DNA of 6,530 nucleotides from Actinomycetes bacterium (GTDB taxonomy: Bacteria > Actinomycetota > Actinomycetes > Mycobacteriales > Micromonosporaceae). The translations under genes and the position numbers were made by a program. The stretch's first letter is position 1, and each line of letters begins with the position of its first letter. This document shows positions 1 through 6,036 of the stretch, one piece after another. The notes under the pieces were generated by a model. That model had not been told where the DNA came from, made no database searches, and worked only from the letters and a program-made list of their open reading frames with translations. The stretch spans positions 1-6,530 of the forward strand of contig JAJYSW010000186.1 in assembly GCA_021793335.1 (NCBI GenBank), written 5' to 3'.

Positions 1-1722
1 CGGAAGCGGCTCGGGCGTCGGCGGCGGGCCGGGATCGGGCACCGGGTCCGGGCGCTGCGGTTCCGGCGCGGGCTCGGGATCGGGCCGGTCGGGTTCGGGA
101 GTGGGATCGGGCCCCGGCTCACGGCCTGCCGAAGGCGCGGCGCGAACGGTCTCGGCCGCCTCGACACTCTCGGCGCCGCTCGCAACGCTGCTCTCGGCAC
201 TGCCCTCAACACTGCTCTCGGCACTGCTCTCGGCACTGTCCGCAGGGCTGACCTCGGGGCCGTCTTCGGCGGCGGCCGGGTCGGGGCGTCGCACCACGTT
301 GACGGTGTCGTGCTCCGCAGGCTCCGCTGCTTCGGCGGCCACGGCACCGGGCTCGTCGGCATCAGGCTCGGTTGTGCCCTCAGCGGTGCCCTCGGTTGTG
401 CCCTCGGTTGTGTCCCCGGCTGTGCCCACAGCTGCGGCCTCGGCCGTGCTCTCCAGCACGGGCGCGGCTTCGGCCTCCGGCTCTGGCCCGCTCTCCGGCT
501 CGGCCGCCGCGGCGGTCTCGTCGGAACCGGTCTCCGCCTCGGGCCGTTCGCTCGGCTCCTCGGCGGGCTCGGGCTCCGGTTCGGCCGTCTCGGTCATGGC
601 CCCGGCCGGAGAACCAGCCGTGGCCTCAGTGGCCTCGGCAGTGGTTTCAGCAGGGGTCTCGGCAGTGGTCTCGGCCGAGCGCGGCACGGGCGGGAGGGAT
701 TCACCGGGGACGTCGGCCCCGAGATCGGCCATCGCGGCCTCGTCTTCGGCGGAGAGATCGATGTCCTCATCGATCCCCTCGGGATCGGGGAGGTCGTCCC
801 ACAGCGGGGCGGCATCGTCCTCCTCGACGGGAGCCGGGGCGGGAGCGGACGCCGCCTGCGGCGCGGGCTCGACCACTGCCTCGGCCCCGGCACGCACTTC
901 TGGAGCCGGTGGCGCAGGCGGTGAAACCGGTGGCGAAACCGGCGGCGAAGGCGGCACGGGCATCGCCGGCGGCGCGTAGTGCTCAGGGCTCGGCGGCGCG
1001 GCGAACGGCTGGTTCCCTCCGGGCGGCATGCTGAACTGCGGGTTCGGCGCAGGGGGCGCGAAAGCGGCCCCCGGCTGCTGCGCGGGCGGGGCGGGCGGCG
1101 CGTACGGGGACGGCTGCGCAGGCGAAGGCGGCATGGACGGTGGCGGCATGGGCGGCGACGGCACGGCGGGCGTCACCGGCGGCAGCGACTGCGCAGGCGA
1201 GACCGGAGGCTGATGCTGCGGGGCCGGAGGCTGATGCTGCGGGGCCGGAGGCTGATGCTGCGGGACGGCGTAAGGCGCGGGAGGAGGTGGCACCGACGCG
1301 GACCCGGCGGCTTGTGGCGCATGAGCGGAACCGGCGGCCTGCGGCGCGGGCGGAACAGCATGCGGGTGCATCGGCGGCCTGACCGCGGCCGAGCCCGCGG
1401 CCGCGGGCGGAGGCGGCGGCTGCTGGAACGGCTGATGCTGCTGCTGGTATGGCTGGTGCTGATACGGCTGCCGGCCGCCTTGCGGAGGCGGCGGCGGGAC
1501 GGCCGCCGAACCCTGCGGAGGCGGAGGCGGCGCCATCTGCCCCGGCTGGGCGGGCTGCACATACGGCGCGGGCGCGGGCCGTCCGTACGACGAGGGCGAA
1601 GGGTACTGCGGTTCGGGTGGGAAACCCCCGATCGGCGGCGGCAGCGGAGCCCCGCACCGAGAACAGCGCCGAAGCCTGGACGCCAGGCGCTGACCGCAAG
1701 AGCTACAGCTGTTGTCGTCCAC
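1..1722 (-). CDS. Large zinc-ribbon, low-complexity protein (3' end beyond left edge)
   Basis: The minus-strand frame starting with GTG at 1722 is open for 574 codons and runs off position 1, so the stop and any C-terminal domain lie outside. The start is supported by GAGGAGG five bases upstream. Residues 6-23 form a four-cysteine zinc ribbon (C6-x2-C9, ten residues, C20-x2-C23), as in stand-alone bacterial zinc-ribbon domains. Residues ~26-290 are rich in Pro, Gln, Ala and His, including three tandem copies of APQHQPP. Residues ~299-345 are acidic (around W308). After that come Glu/Ala/Thr/Ser repeats such as TEGT and SAES units, then a Pro/Asp/Glu stretch to the edge. No signal peptide or membrane segment is visible. 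It follows, and overlaps by 20 bp, the NlpC/P60 gene, suggesting coupled translation. Function is not recognised; an extended cytoplasmic scaffold or linker with a hidden C-terminal domain is an inference. Confidence is high for coding, low for role. Confidence 0.82.
   Translation of the reverse strand, partial: MDDNSCSSCGQRLASRLRRCSRCGAPLPPPIGGFPPEPQYPSPSSYGRPAPAPYVQPAQPGQMAPPPPPQGSAAVPPPPPQGGRQPYQHQPYQQQHQPFQQPPPPPAAAGSAAVRPPMHPHAVPPAPQAAGSAHAPQAAGSASVPPPPAPYAVPQHQPPAPQHQPPAPQHQPPVSPAQSLPPVTPAVPSPPMPPPSMPPSPAQPSPYAPPAPPAQQPGAAFAPPAPNPQFSMPPGGNQPFAAPPSPEHYAPPAMPVPPSPPVSPPVSPPAPPAPEVRAGAEAVVEPAPQAASAPAPAPVEEDDAAPLWDDLPDPEGIDEDIDLSAEDEAAMADLGADVPGESLPPVPRSAETTAETPAETTAEATEATAGSPAGAMTETAEPEPEPAEEPSERPEAETGSDETAAAAEPESGPEPEAEAAPVLESTAEAAAVGTAGDTTEGTTEGTAEGTTEPDADEPGAVAAEAAEPAEHDTVNVVRRPDPAAAEDGPEVSPADSAESSAESSVEGSAESSVASGAESVEAAETVRAAPSAGREPGPDPTPEPDRPDPEPAPEPQRPDPVPDPGPPPTPEPLP
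181..240 (-). repeat. 12-bp tandem repeat, about five copies
   Basis: Five 12-bp units between 181 and 240 follow the plus-strand pattern CTCGGCACTGCT with one to a few changes each. On the minus strand they encode SAES/SVEG-type four-residue units. The unit differs in sequence from the repeat at 367-414 but has the same 12-bp period, pointing to repeated local slippage or duplication within this one gene. Confidence 0.85.
367..414 (-). repeat. 12-bp tandem repeat, four copies
   Basis: Four consecutive 12-bp units (367-378, 379-390, 391-402, 403-414) share the plus-strand core CTCGGTTGTGCC; the second unit is the most diverged. On the minus strand they encode a run of four-residue units of the form T-E/A-G-T in the acidic half of the zinc-ribbon protein. 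Confidence 0.85.
1203..1264 (-). repeat. 21-bp tandem repeat, three copies
   Basis: Three nearly perfect head-to-tail copies of a 21-bp unit occupy 1203-1223, 1224-1244 and 1245-1264; the third copy diverges at its last base. Read on the minus strand in the zinc-ribbon gene they encode APQHQPP-type heptapeptides, so gain or loss of a unit keeps the frame. Confidence 0.9.
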
Positions 1723-3220
1723 GGGAGCCTCCTCGGGGATGGAGCGTCGTCATCGGTGCTGGCAACCTAACAACCATCGTGCCATCACCGAGACCTCCGT
1801 GGTATCCGCCTTCGAATAACCCGCCCGAGGTCTCACCCGCATCAGGTTCCCGGCTGAACGTTCCCGATACCGAGTCGGACGCGCTCGGCGTCGGGCTCTC
1901 GGGCGGTTCGCTCTCGGTGGGGCTCGGCTCGTCCGGAGTCGGCGAAGGAGACGGGGAAGGCGAAGGAGAAGGCGTAGGCGTGGGTGAAGGAGACGGCGAT
2001 GGCGACGGGCTCGGCGAGGGCGACGGGCTCGGATCCAGGGGCGCGCCATCCGTGGGCGAAGGCGAAGGCGAGGGCTCGTCGGTCCCGCCGCCGGGAGACC
2101 CGTCGTCGCCCGAAGGCCCCTCACCGGTCTCGACCGCGTCGACGACCCGGTGCGCTCCGGCGAAGTTCGTGAACCAGATGCTGCTGATCTTCACCACATC
2201 GCCCGTGCGAGGGGCCTGCACCATCTTGCCGTCCCCGAGGTACATGCCGACGTGGTAGACCGAGCGCCAATCGCCGGGCCGGTCCCACCAGAACAGCAGA
2301 TCGCCAGGCAGGAGCTTCTGAGTGTCGACGGGCCTGTCCCGCGTGAAGTTGAACTGGTCGGCGGCCACGCGCGGGATCGTGACGCCCGCGTGCGCATAGG
2401 CCGACTGCGTGAGCCCGGAGCAGTCGAAGGTGTGCGGGCCTTCGGCGCCCCACTCGTACGGCTTGCCGAGCTGCGCGAGGGCGTACTCGACGGCCCGTTT
2501 GGCCTCGGGGGCGGCGTCCCAGCCGTCGACCTCGGAGGAGAAATCATCGGAGTAATCGGCGGCGGCCGCTTCACGGGCCTGCTCGATCGCTTCGAGCTCT
2601 TCGGCATTGTCCTCGATGAGCCGGTCGAGCTCGTCCTGCGCCCTCTCGAACTCCTCTGCGAGGACGGCGTGCCTGCCCTCGGCGCGTGAGGCGGATTCGG
2701 CGGCGGCGTCATAGGAGGCGCGGGCGACGGTCTCGGCGGTCGCGGCGGTCTCGACCGCCTCGGTCAGGCCCGGCAGGTCCCATTCCCCGCCGAGCGGGGT
2801 CAGGCCCGTCAGATCGGGCAGGTCGGTATCGGGCATCCCGGACACGTCCGCGTAGGCCCGCCCGGCGGCGTAATCCAGTTCGGCCTGAGCGGCGTCGAGA
2901 TCCTCGATGGTCTCGGCCCAGTCCTCGGCGGCTCCGGTGGCGCGCTCGGCGCGGGCGAGCCACTCGGCTTCAGCCGCGGTGGTCTCCTCGGCCAGCTGCG
3001 CGACCTCGATGGCGGCCTCGTCGATCTCGGCGGCGAGGGGGCCTTCGGCGGTCTCGGGGTTGGTCACCGGGGTGTCGTCGACGATCTCGCCGAGCGGCCG
3101 CGTGCCCTCGTCGGGGACGGTGACTCCCGGCTCGGCGATCGCGGGCAAAGCGCCTCCGAAGAGGACCGCCGCCGCTCCCGCCGCGGCGAGCACACCGAAG
3201 CCGAGCCGATTCGCGCGCAT
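1703..3220 (-). CDS. Secreted NlpC/P60 peptidoglycan hydrolase with Pro-Ser tail
   Basis: This 505-residue exported protein is predicted to cut peptide cross-bridge stems in the cell wall as a cysteine endopeptidase. The start at 3220 is preferred over an ATG at 3235 because AAGGA lies seven bases upstream of it and the product then begins directly with a Sec signal peptide (MRANR, hydrophobic core, likely cleavage after ALPAIA, residue ~29). Residues ~55-215 are Ala/Glu-rich and probably helical or coiled-coil, as in RipA- and PcsB-like hydrolases. The NlpC/P60 domain covers ~239-362: catalytic Cys in DCSGL (C267), His in YHVGMYLG (H323), and Gln (Q335) at the usual third-triad position, twelve residues after the His. 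Residues ~381-435 are Pro-Ser/Pro-Thr repeats, and the tail then continues ~70 residues to the stop. A tail after the catalytic domain is less usual than a C-terminal catalytic domain. The last 20 bp overlap the zinc-ribbon gene. Family assignment is firm; the exact substrate bond is not known. Confidence 0.93.
   Translation of the reverse strand: MRANRLGFGVLAAAGAAAVLFGGALPAIAEPGVTVPDEGTRPLGEIVDDTPVTNPETAEGPLAAEIDEAAIEVAQLAEETTAAEAEWLARAERATGAAEDWAETIEDLDAAQAELDYAAGRAYADVSGMPDTDLPDLTGLTPLGGEWDLPGLTEAVETAATAETVARASYDAAAESASRAEGRHAVLAEEFERAQDELDRLIEDNAEELEAIEQAREAAAADYSDDFSSEVDGWDAAPEAKRAVEYALAQLGKPYEWGAEGPHTFDCSGLTQSAYAHAGVTIPRVAADQFNFTRDRPVDTQKLLPGDLLFWWDRPGDWRSVYHVGMYLGDGKMVQAPRTGDVVKISSIWFTNFAGAHRVVDAVETGEGPSGDDGSPGGGTDEPSPSPSPTDGAPLDPSPSPSPSPSPSPSPSPTPTPSPSPSPSPSPTPDEPSPTESEPPESPTPSASDSVSGTFSREPDAGETSGGLFEGGYHGGLGDGTMVVRLPAPMTTLHPRGGSRGRQQL
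1931..2035 (-). repeat. Six-base repeat tract encoding Pro-Ser dipeptides
   Basis: Within the NlpC/P60 gene this tract is built of imperfect 6-bp units (GGCGAA/GGAGAC-like on the plus strand). It encodes about 35 residues of alternating Pro and Ser or Thr (residues ~396-430). Such tracts often act as extended wall-spanning linkers. The tract is prone to length change in multiples of three bases. Confidence 0.8.
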
Positions 3221-3253
3221 ATAGGTGTCCTTCATGTGGGGTTTGCCACCGAC

Positions 3254-3259
3254 ACTCTA
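3254..3259 (-). promoter_or_regulatory. Possible -10 element for the NlpC/P60 gene
   Basis: On the minus strand TAGAGT lies 33 bases upstream of the chosen start, a plausible distance for a sigma-70-type -10 hexamer. No convincing -35 hexamer sits 16-18 bases further upstream. This is a weak, position-based suggestion. Confidence 0.2.
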
Positions 3260-3388
3260 TCGAAGACGTGCCAGCCTCGCATCCATGACCGTCGCAAGAG
3301 CGCGGTCCGCGGCGTCACGTGAACCTCGTGCGAAAACCGCCGCCGGTCGCCACGGCGTTACGCTGGCCTCAGCACAGGTACGGCTCGA

Positions 3389-3409
3389 CCATGAGACACC
3401 CGCTCATGG
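3389..3409. promoter_or_regulatory. Perfect 7-bp inverted repeat upstream of mqnE
   Basis: CCATGAG (3389-3395) and CTCATGG (3403-3409) are exact reverse complements separated by seven bases, 43 bp before the mqnE start codon, in the divergent intergenic region. The shape fits either a dimeric repressor or activator site or a small hairpin in the mqnE leader. No known operator is recognised. Confidence 0.4.
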
Positions 3410-3452
3410 CTCGCGGGCGTGACCGCAGACAACCGGAGAAAACGGAGGGGTC

Positions 3453-4631
3453 ATGGACGACACCGCGGCGTTCAAAGCCGGCATCGAAGCGAAGCTCGCA
3501 GCCGGCGAACGGCTGACCTACGAGGACGGCGTCGGGCTCTACGAGGTCGACGACCTCGCCTGGCTGGGCCGTCTCGCGCACGAGGTGCGGACCGCCAAGA
3601 ACGGCGACCGGGCGATGTTCAACGTCAACCGGCACCTCAACCTCACCAACGTCTGCTCCGCGTCCTGCGCGTACTGCTCCTTCCAGCGCAAACCCGGCGA
3701 GGCCGACGCCTACACGATGCGCGTCGAGCAGGCCGTGGCGCTCGCCGAGCAGATGAAGGACGACGCGCCCACCGAGCTCCACATCGTCAACGGCCTCCAC
3801 CCCACACTGCCGTGGCGCTACTACCCGCGCGTGCTCCAGGCGCTGAAGGAGACGCTCCCGCAAGTGAACCTCAAGGCGTTCACCGCCACCGAGGTCCAGT
3901 GGTTCGAGAAGATCTCCGGGCTGGACGCCTCCGAGATCCTCGACGAGCTGATCGAGGCCGGACTGGAATCGCTGACCGGCGGCGGCGCCGAGATCTTCGA
4001 CTGGGAGATCCGGCAGCACATCGTCGACCACGACTGCCATTGGGAGGACTGGTCGCGCATCCACCGGCTCGCCCACTCCAAGGGCCTCAAGACCCCGGCG
4101 ACGATGCTCTACGGGCATATCGAGGAGCCCCGCCACCGCGTCGACCACGTGCTGCGGCTGCGTGAACTCCAGGACGAGACCGGCGGCTTCAGCGTGTTCA
4201 TCCCGCTGCGTTACCAGCACGACTTCCACGATTCCAAGGACGGGAAGATCCGCAACCGCATCCAAGAGCGCACCACGATGGCCAGCCCGGCCGAATCGCT
4301 CAAGGTCTTCGCGGTCTCGCGGCTCCTGCTCGACAACTTCGACCACGTCAAGTGCTTCTGGGTGATGCACGGGCTCGACGTGGCGCAGCTGTCGCTGTCC
4401 TACGGGGCCGACGACCTCGACGGCTCGGTCGTGGAGTACAAGATCACACACGATGCCGATAACTACGGCACACCCGACAAGATGAGCCGCGAGGGCCTGC
4501 TCGAACTCATCCGCGACGCCGGGTTCCGGCCGGTCGAACGCAACACGAAGTACGAGGTGGTGCGCGAGTACGACGGCCCCCAGACGATCGCCGAGCGGCG
4601 GGCCGAGCCGCAATCGGTGAGGTTCTCGTGA
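3453..4631 (+). CDS. mqnE: Aminofutalosine synthase MqnE (radical SAM)
   Basis: This 392-residue protein catalyses the radical-SAM step of the futalosine menaquinone pathway. It joins 3-[(1-carboxyvinyl)oxy]benzoate to the adenosyl moiety of S-adenosylmethionine, giving 6-amino-6-deoxyfutalosine in the cytoplasm. The Cx3Cx2C motif that binds the 4Fe-4S cluster is at C68, C72 and C75 (CSASCAYC). Further family-like stretches are HIVNGLHPTLPW (110-121), FIPLRYQ (249-255), SPAESLKVFAVSRLLLDN (278-295) and ADDLDGSVVEYKITHDADN (319-337). They match MqnE better than the paralogues MqnC or CofG/CofH. Length is close to the family norm. The ATG at 3453 has GGAGG six bases upstream. It is the first gene of an operon; its TGA overlaps the GTG of the next gene by 4 bp. 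Third positions are almost all G or C, as expected for a resident core gene. Confidence 0.96.
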   Translation: MDDTAAFKAGIEAKLAAGERLTYEDGVGLYEVDDLAWLGRLAHEVRTAKNGDRAMFNVNRHLNLTNVCSASCAYCSFQRKPGEADAYTMRVEQAVALAEQMKDDAPTELHIVNGLHPTLPWRYYPRVLQALKETLPQVNLKAFTATEVQWFEKISGLDASEILDELIEAGLESLTGGGAEIFDWEIRQHIVDHDCHWEDWSRIHRLAHSKGLKTPATMLYGHIEEPRHRVDHVLRLRELQDETGGFSVFIPLRYQHDFHDSKDGKIRNRIQERTTMASPAESLKVFAVSRLLLDNFDHVKCFWVMHGLDVAQLSLSYGADDLDGSVVEYKITHDADNYGTPDKMSREGLLELIRDAGFRPVERNTKYEVVREYDGPQTIAERRAEPQSVRFS

Positions 4632-5047
4632 CGGCTCCGCCGCCCGAGGAACAGGCTGAAAAGCCGCCGATCGAGACGCTGGGGCAGCTGATCGGGACCG
4701 TGCTGGCGTACATCGCCATGGGCGCGATCGCGCTGGTCGTCATCGATCTGCTGTTCATCACGGTCGCCGGCGGGGGCTTCGGGCGGATCTCGGGATGGGT
4801 CGCCGCGGTGCCGAGCGTGTTCGTGTTCACCGAGCAGTTCCGGCGCTACGAGGGCCCATCGCGGTGGGTGATCGCGCTCATCGGCGTCGTGCTCGCGCTG
4901 AGCGCGGGGATAGCCTCGACGACGTTGCTGCCGCTGACGTGGTCGCCGCTGGCAACCGGCGGCGTCGGCGGGCTGGTGGCCGCGCTGGGTTATTCGGCGC
5001 TGTGGTACGCAGGAATCAAGATCTATGGAGAGGAGCGACCGGGATGA
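4628..5047 (+). CDS. Small multi-spanning membrane protein of unknown function
   Basis: A 139-residue protein starting with GTG at 4628 overlaps the mqnE stop by 4 bp, with a GGTGAGG-like ribosome site five bases upstream. The first ~18 residues are polar (Pro/Glu-rich) and probably cytoplasmic. Hydrophobic segments lie at ~21-47, ~79-99 and ~106-131, with a weaker one at ~54-68, giving three or four membrane spans. No enzyme motif or conserved cysteine is seen and I do not recognise a family. Tight coupling to mqnE and the following DUF4229-type gene suggests co-expression with menaquinone synthesis, but a direct role in it is only an inference. Confidence 0.85.
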   Translation: MTAPPPEEQAEKPPIETLGQLIGTVLAYIAMGAIALVVIDLLFITVAGGGFGRISGWVAAVPSVFVFTEQFRRYEGPSRWVIALIGVVLALSAGIASTTLLPLTWSPLATGGVGGLVAALGYSALWYAGIKIYGEERPG

Positions 5048-5292
5048 ATCCGGTGGCCAAGTATTTTCTCGCCCGGCTCGGGCTGTTCGCCGCGATCGCC
5101 GCGCCGCTGAGCTTCCTCATCAACCTCCTGCTCGCGTTCGCGTTCGGGCTGATCGGCTCGCTGCTGCTGTCGACGGTCCTGCTCAAGGGCATGCGCAGGG
5201 AGATGGTCGACCACATCGACGCGAGCGTGAAGCGCCGCCAAGAGGAGAAGAAGCGGCTGCACGCCGAACTCAACGGCGAGACCGTCAAATAA
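5044..5292 (+). CDS. DUF4229-like small membrane protein
   Basis: This 82-residue protein begins at the ATG of an ATGA overlap with the preceding gene, with AGAGGAG upstream. Two closely spaced hydrophobic helices (~8-27 and ~28-47) are followed by a charged, probably helical cytoplasmic tail rich in Arg, Lys and Glu (~49-76). Size, two-helix layout and charged tail resemble DUF4229 proteins of actinobacteria, which I recall being found near menaquinone genes. That match is from memory of the family, not a search. Function is unknown. It is the last gene of the three-gene plus-strand operon. Confidence 0.8.
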   Translation: MNPVAKYFLARLGLFAAIAAPLSFLINLLLAFAFGLIGSLLLSTVLLKGMRREMVDHIDASVKRRQEEKKRLHAELNGETVK

Positions 5293-5330
5293 CGCGCCTG
5301 GGCCGCTGCTGTGCGGCGGCACCGGAGAGC

Positions 5331-5346
5331 CCGCGGAAGCCCGCGG
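5331..5346 (+). terminator. Possible terminator hairpin after the mqnE operon
   Basis: CCGCGG, loop AAGC, CCGCGG forms a perfect 6-bp all-GC stem with a 4-base loop, 38 bases after the DUF4229-like stop. There is no U-tract, which is common for actinobacterial terminators but also makes the call uncertain. A smaller hairpin with GCCGC/GCGGC arms is at 5302-5317. Confidence 0.35.
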
Positions 5347-5526
5347 CGGCAAGCCTGCAACTCCCCCGAACCATCAAGCGCTTCTTCAAGCACCCCGAGG
5401 CCGCCTACCTCCGAGCAGCCCACCCGGTATGACGGCCACATCAACCGACGGCACAGTTCCGGGCCGGCGGCTGCCGTTCCGCTCGCTGTCAGCGTTCTGC
5501 AAGCACCACGTCGGCGGATGCGGTTT

Positions 5527-5546
5527 CTGGGGGCTGTTGCCCCGAG
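5527..5546 (-). terminator. Possible terminator hairpin of the minus-strand cassette
   Basis: GGGGC (5530-5534), loop TGTT, GCCCC (5539-5543) form a 5-bp stem. CT/AG can extend it across one G-G mismatch. It lies 8-28 bases past the stop of the 80-residue gene on the minus strand. It lacks a run of U on that strand, so function is inferred from position only. Confidence 0.35.
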
Positions 5547-5554
5547 GACGCCGG

Positions 5555-5797
5555 TCAGTCGTCGGCGTGGTCCTCCTGGGGGCCCAGCCAGTAGAGGACG
5601 CCGTGTTCGAAGTCATCGTTCGGATACGCCTCAACGATTTCCCACCCTCGGTAGCCCTCGGGTTCGGCCGGCGGTTCCACGCCGAGCTCACGGGCATGGG
5701 CCGCGAGGCCGCGCGAGTCCAAGTCGTCGTCAAAGCGCCGCCACAGCTCGGTGAGGACTTTGGGAGCCGCCTCGGCGGGCCGGTCGTAGTCGATCAT
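5555..5797 (-). CDS. Small acidic hypothetical protein (80 aa)
   Basis: The start at 5797 forms an ATGA overlap with the stop of the preceding 54-residue ORF, and GAGGGG lies nine bases upstream, so I prefer it to the longer reading from 5899. The product is acidic and soluble-looking, with no signal or membrane segment. It contains a probable helix with LTELWRRFDDDLDSRGLAA and a C-terminal part with GWEIVEAYPNDDFEHGVLYW, ending in acidic residues. I do not recognise a family. As the last gene of a cassette led by a DUF6883/DUF4926 pair it could be an extra immunity-type protein, but nothing in its sequence proves that. Confidence 0.65.
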   Translation of the reverse strand: MIDYDRPAEAAPKVLTELWRRFDDDLDSRGLAAHARELGVEPPAEPEGYRGWEIVEAYPNDDFEHGVLYWLGPQEDHADD

Positions 5798-5958
5798 TCC
5801 TTGATCCCCTCTCCAGTCCCGGCGATCTTCTGACGGTAGGGCACTCGGCCCTCGCGCACGACCTGGCAACCAGCGGTAGCGGTACGGGCCTCGCCACAAT
5901 TCGTACTGTCGGCTCCGGTGCTGCGGGGACTCTTGCGCTGAGCGGTCGCGCTCTGCAT
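5794..5958 (-). CDS. Small hypothetical protein (54 aa), coupled to next gene
   Basis: The ATG at 5958 has a strong GGAGGA ribosome site eight bases upstream, better than that of the alternative upstream ATG at 6015 (which would give 73 residues). Its TGA overlaps the next start by 4 bp. The product is basic and polar, rich in Arg, Ser, Thr and Gly, with two cysteines (C21, C31), and shows no recognised domain. It may be a true peptide or a short leader ORF that delivers ribosomes to the 80-residue gene. The translation signals support expression; the bland sequence keeps confidence moderate. Confidence 0.5.
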   Translation of the reverse strand: MQSATAQRKSPRSTGADSTNCGEARTATAGCQVVREGRVPYRQKIAGTGEGIKE

Positions 5959-6036
5959 CGAGATACTCCTCCAGAGGTATCGCACGAAGCTACCCGGCGT
6001 GCTCGCCACACGCATGGTGGTCTTCCGCTCAGGTGC

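Larger units (their letters stand above)
5293..5554. other. Gene-free region between convergent units
   Basis: No convincing gene is seen on either strand here. Open frames that cross it are continuations or antisense images of the neighbouring genes, lack good ribosome sites and give Arg/Pro/Ser-rich products. The region holds a GC hairpin close to the end of the mqnE operon and another close to the end of the minus-strand cassette, listed separately. No tRNA, insertion-sequence end or attachment-site repeat was recognised. Confidence 0.6.

Noticed and set aside
983..1699. 238-codon minus-strand frame Ala-rich product
   Set aside because: It is out of frame with the zinc-ribbon gene by one base, starts without a ribosome site and ends within the other gene; compositional bias explains its openness.
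101..1770. Several plus-strand and other-frame open frames (Ser/Ala-, Arg- and Gly-rich products) opposite the zinc-ribbon gene
   Set aside because: All are shadows of the 574-codon minus frame. Its start has a proper ribosome site and encodes a real zinc ribbon, whereas the shadows are featureless.
3315..3322. TCACGTGA palindrome in the divergent intergenic region
   Set aside because: An 8-bp palindrome is expected by chance in a region of this size, and there is no second copy or fitting spacing to support a regulator site.
3221..3452. Possible c-di-AMP (ydaO-type) riboswitch ahead of the NlpC/P60 gene
   Set aside because: Such elements often precede actinobacterial wall hydrolases, but the distance from the candidate promoter to the start is too short and I could not find the conserved paired elements on the minus strand.
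3369..4613. 414-codon minus-strand open frame opposite mqnE
   Set aside because: It is the antisense image of a clearly recognised gene. In DNA with very high third-position G/C, one antisense frame is often free of stops, and its Val/Leu/Glu/Asp-rich product shows no domain and no good ribosome site.
5302..5352. Possible REP-like or CRISPR-like repeat near GCCCGCGG copies
   Set aside because: There are only two adjacent short copies, best explained as one GC hairpin; no spacer-repeat regularity is present.
5429..5833. 134-codon plus-strand frame crossing the convergent region
   Set aside because: Most of it is antisense to the 80-residue minus gene, which has a coupled start and ribosome site. 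The plus frame has no clear ribosome site.
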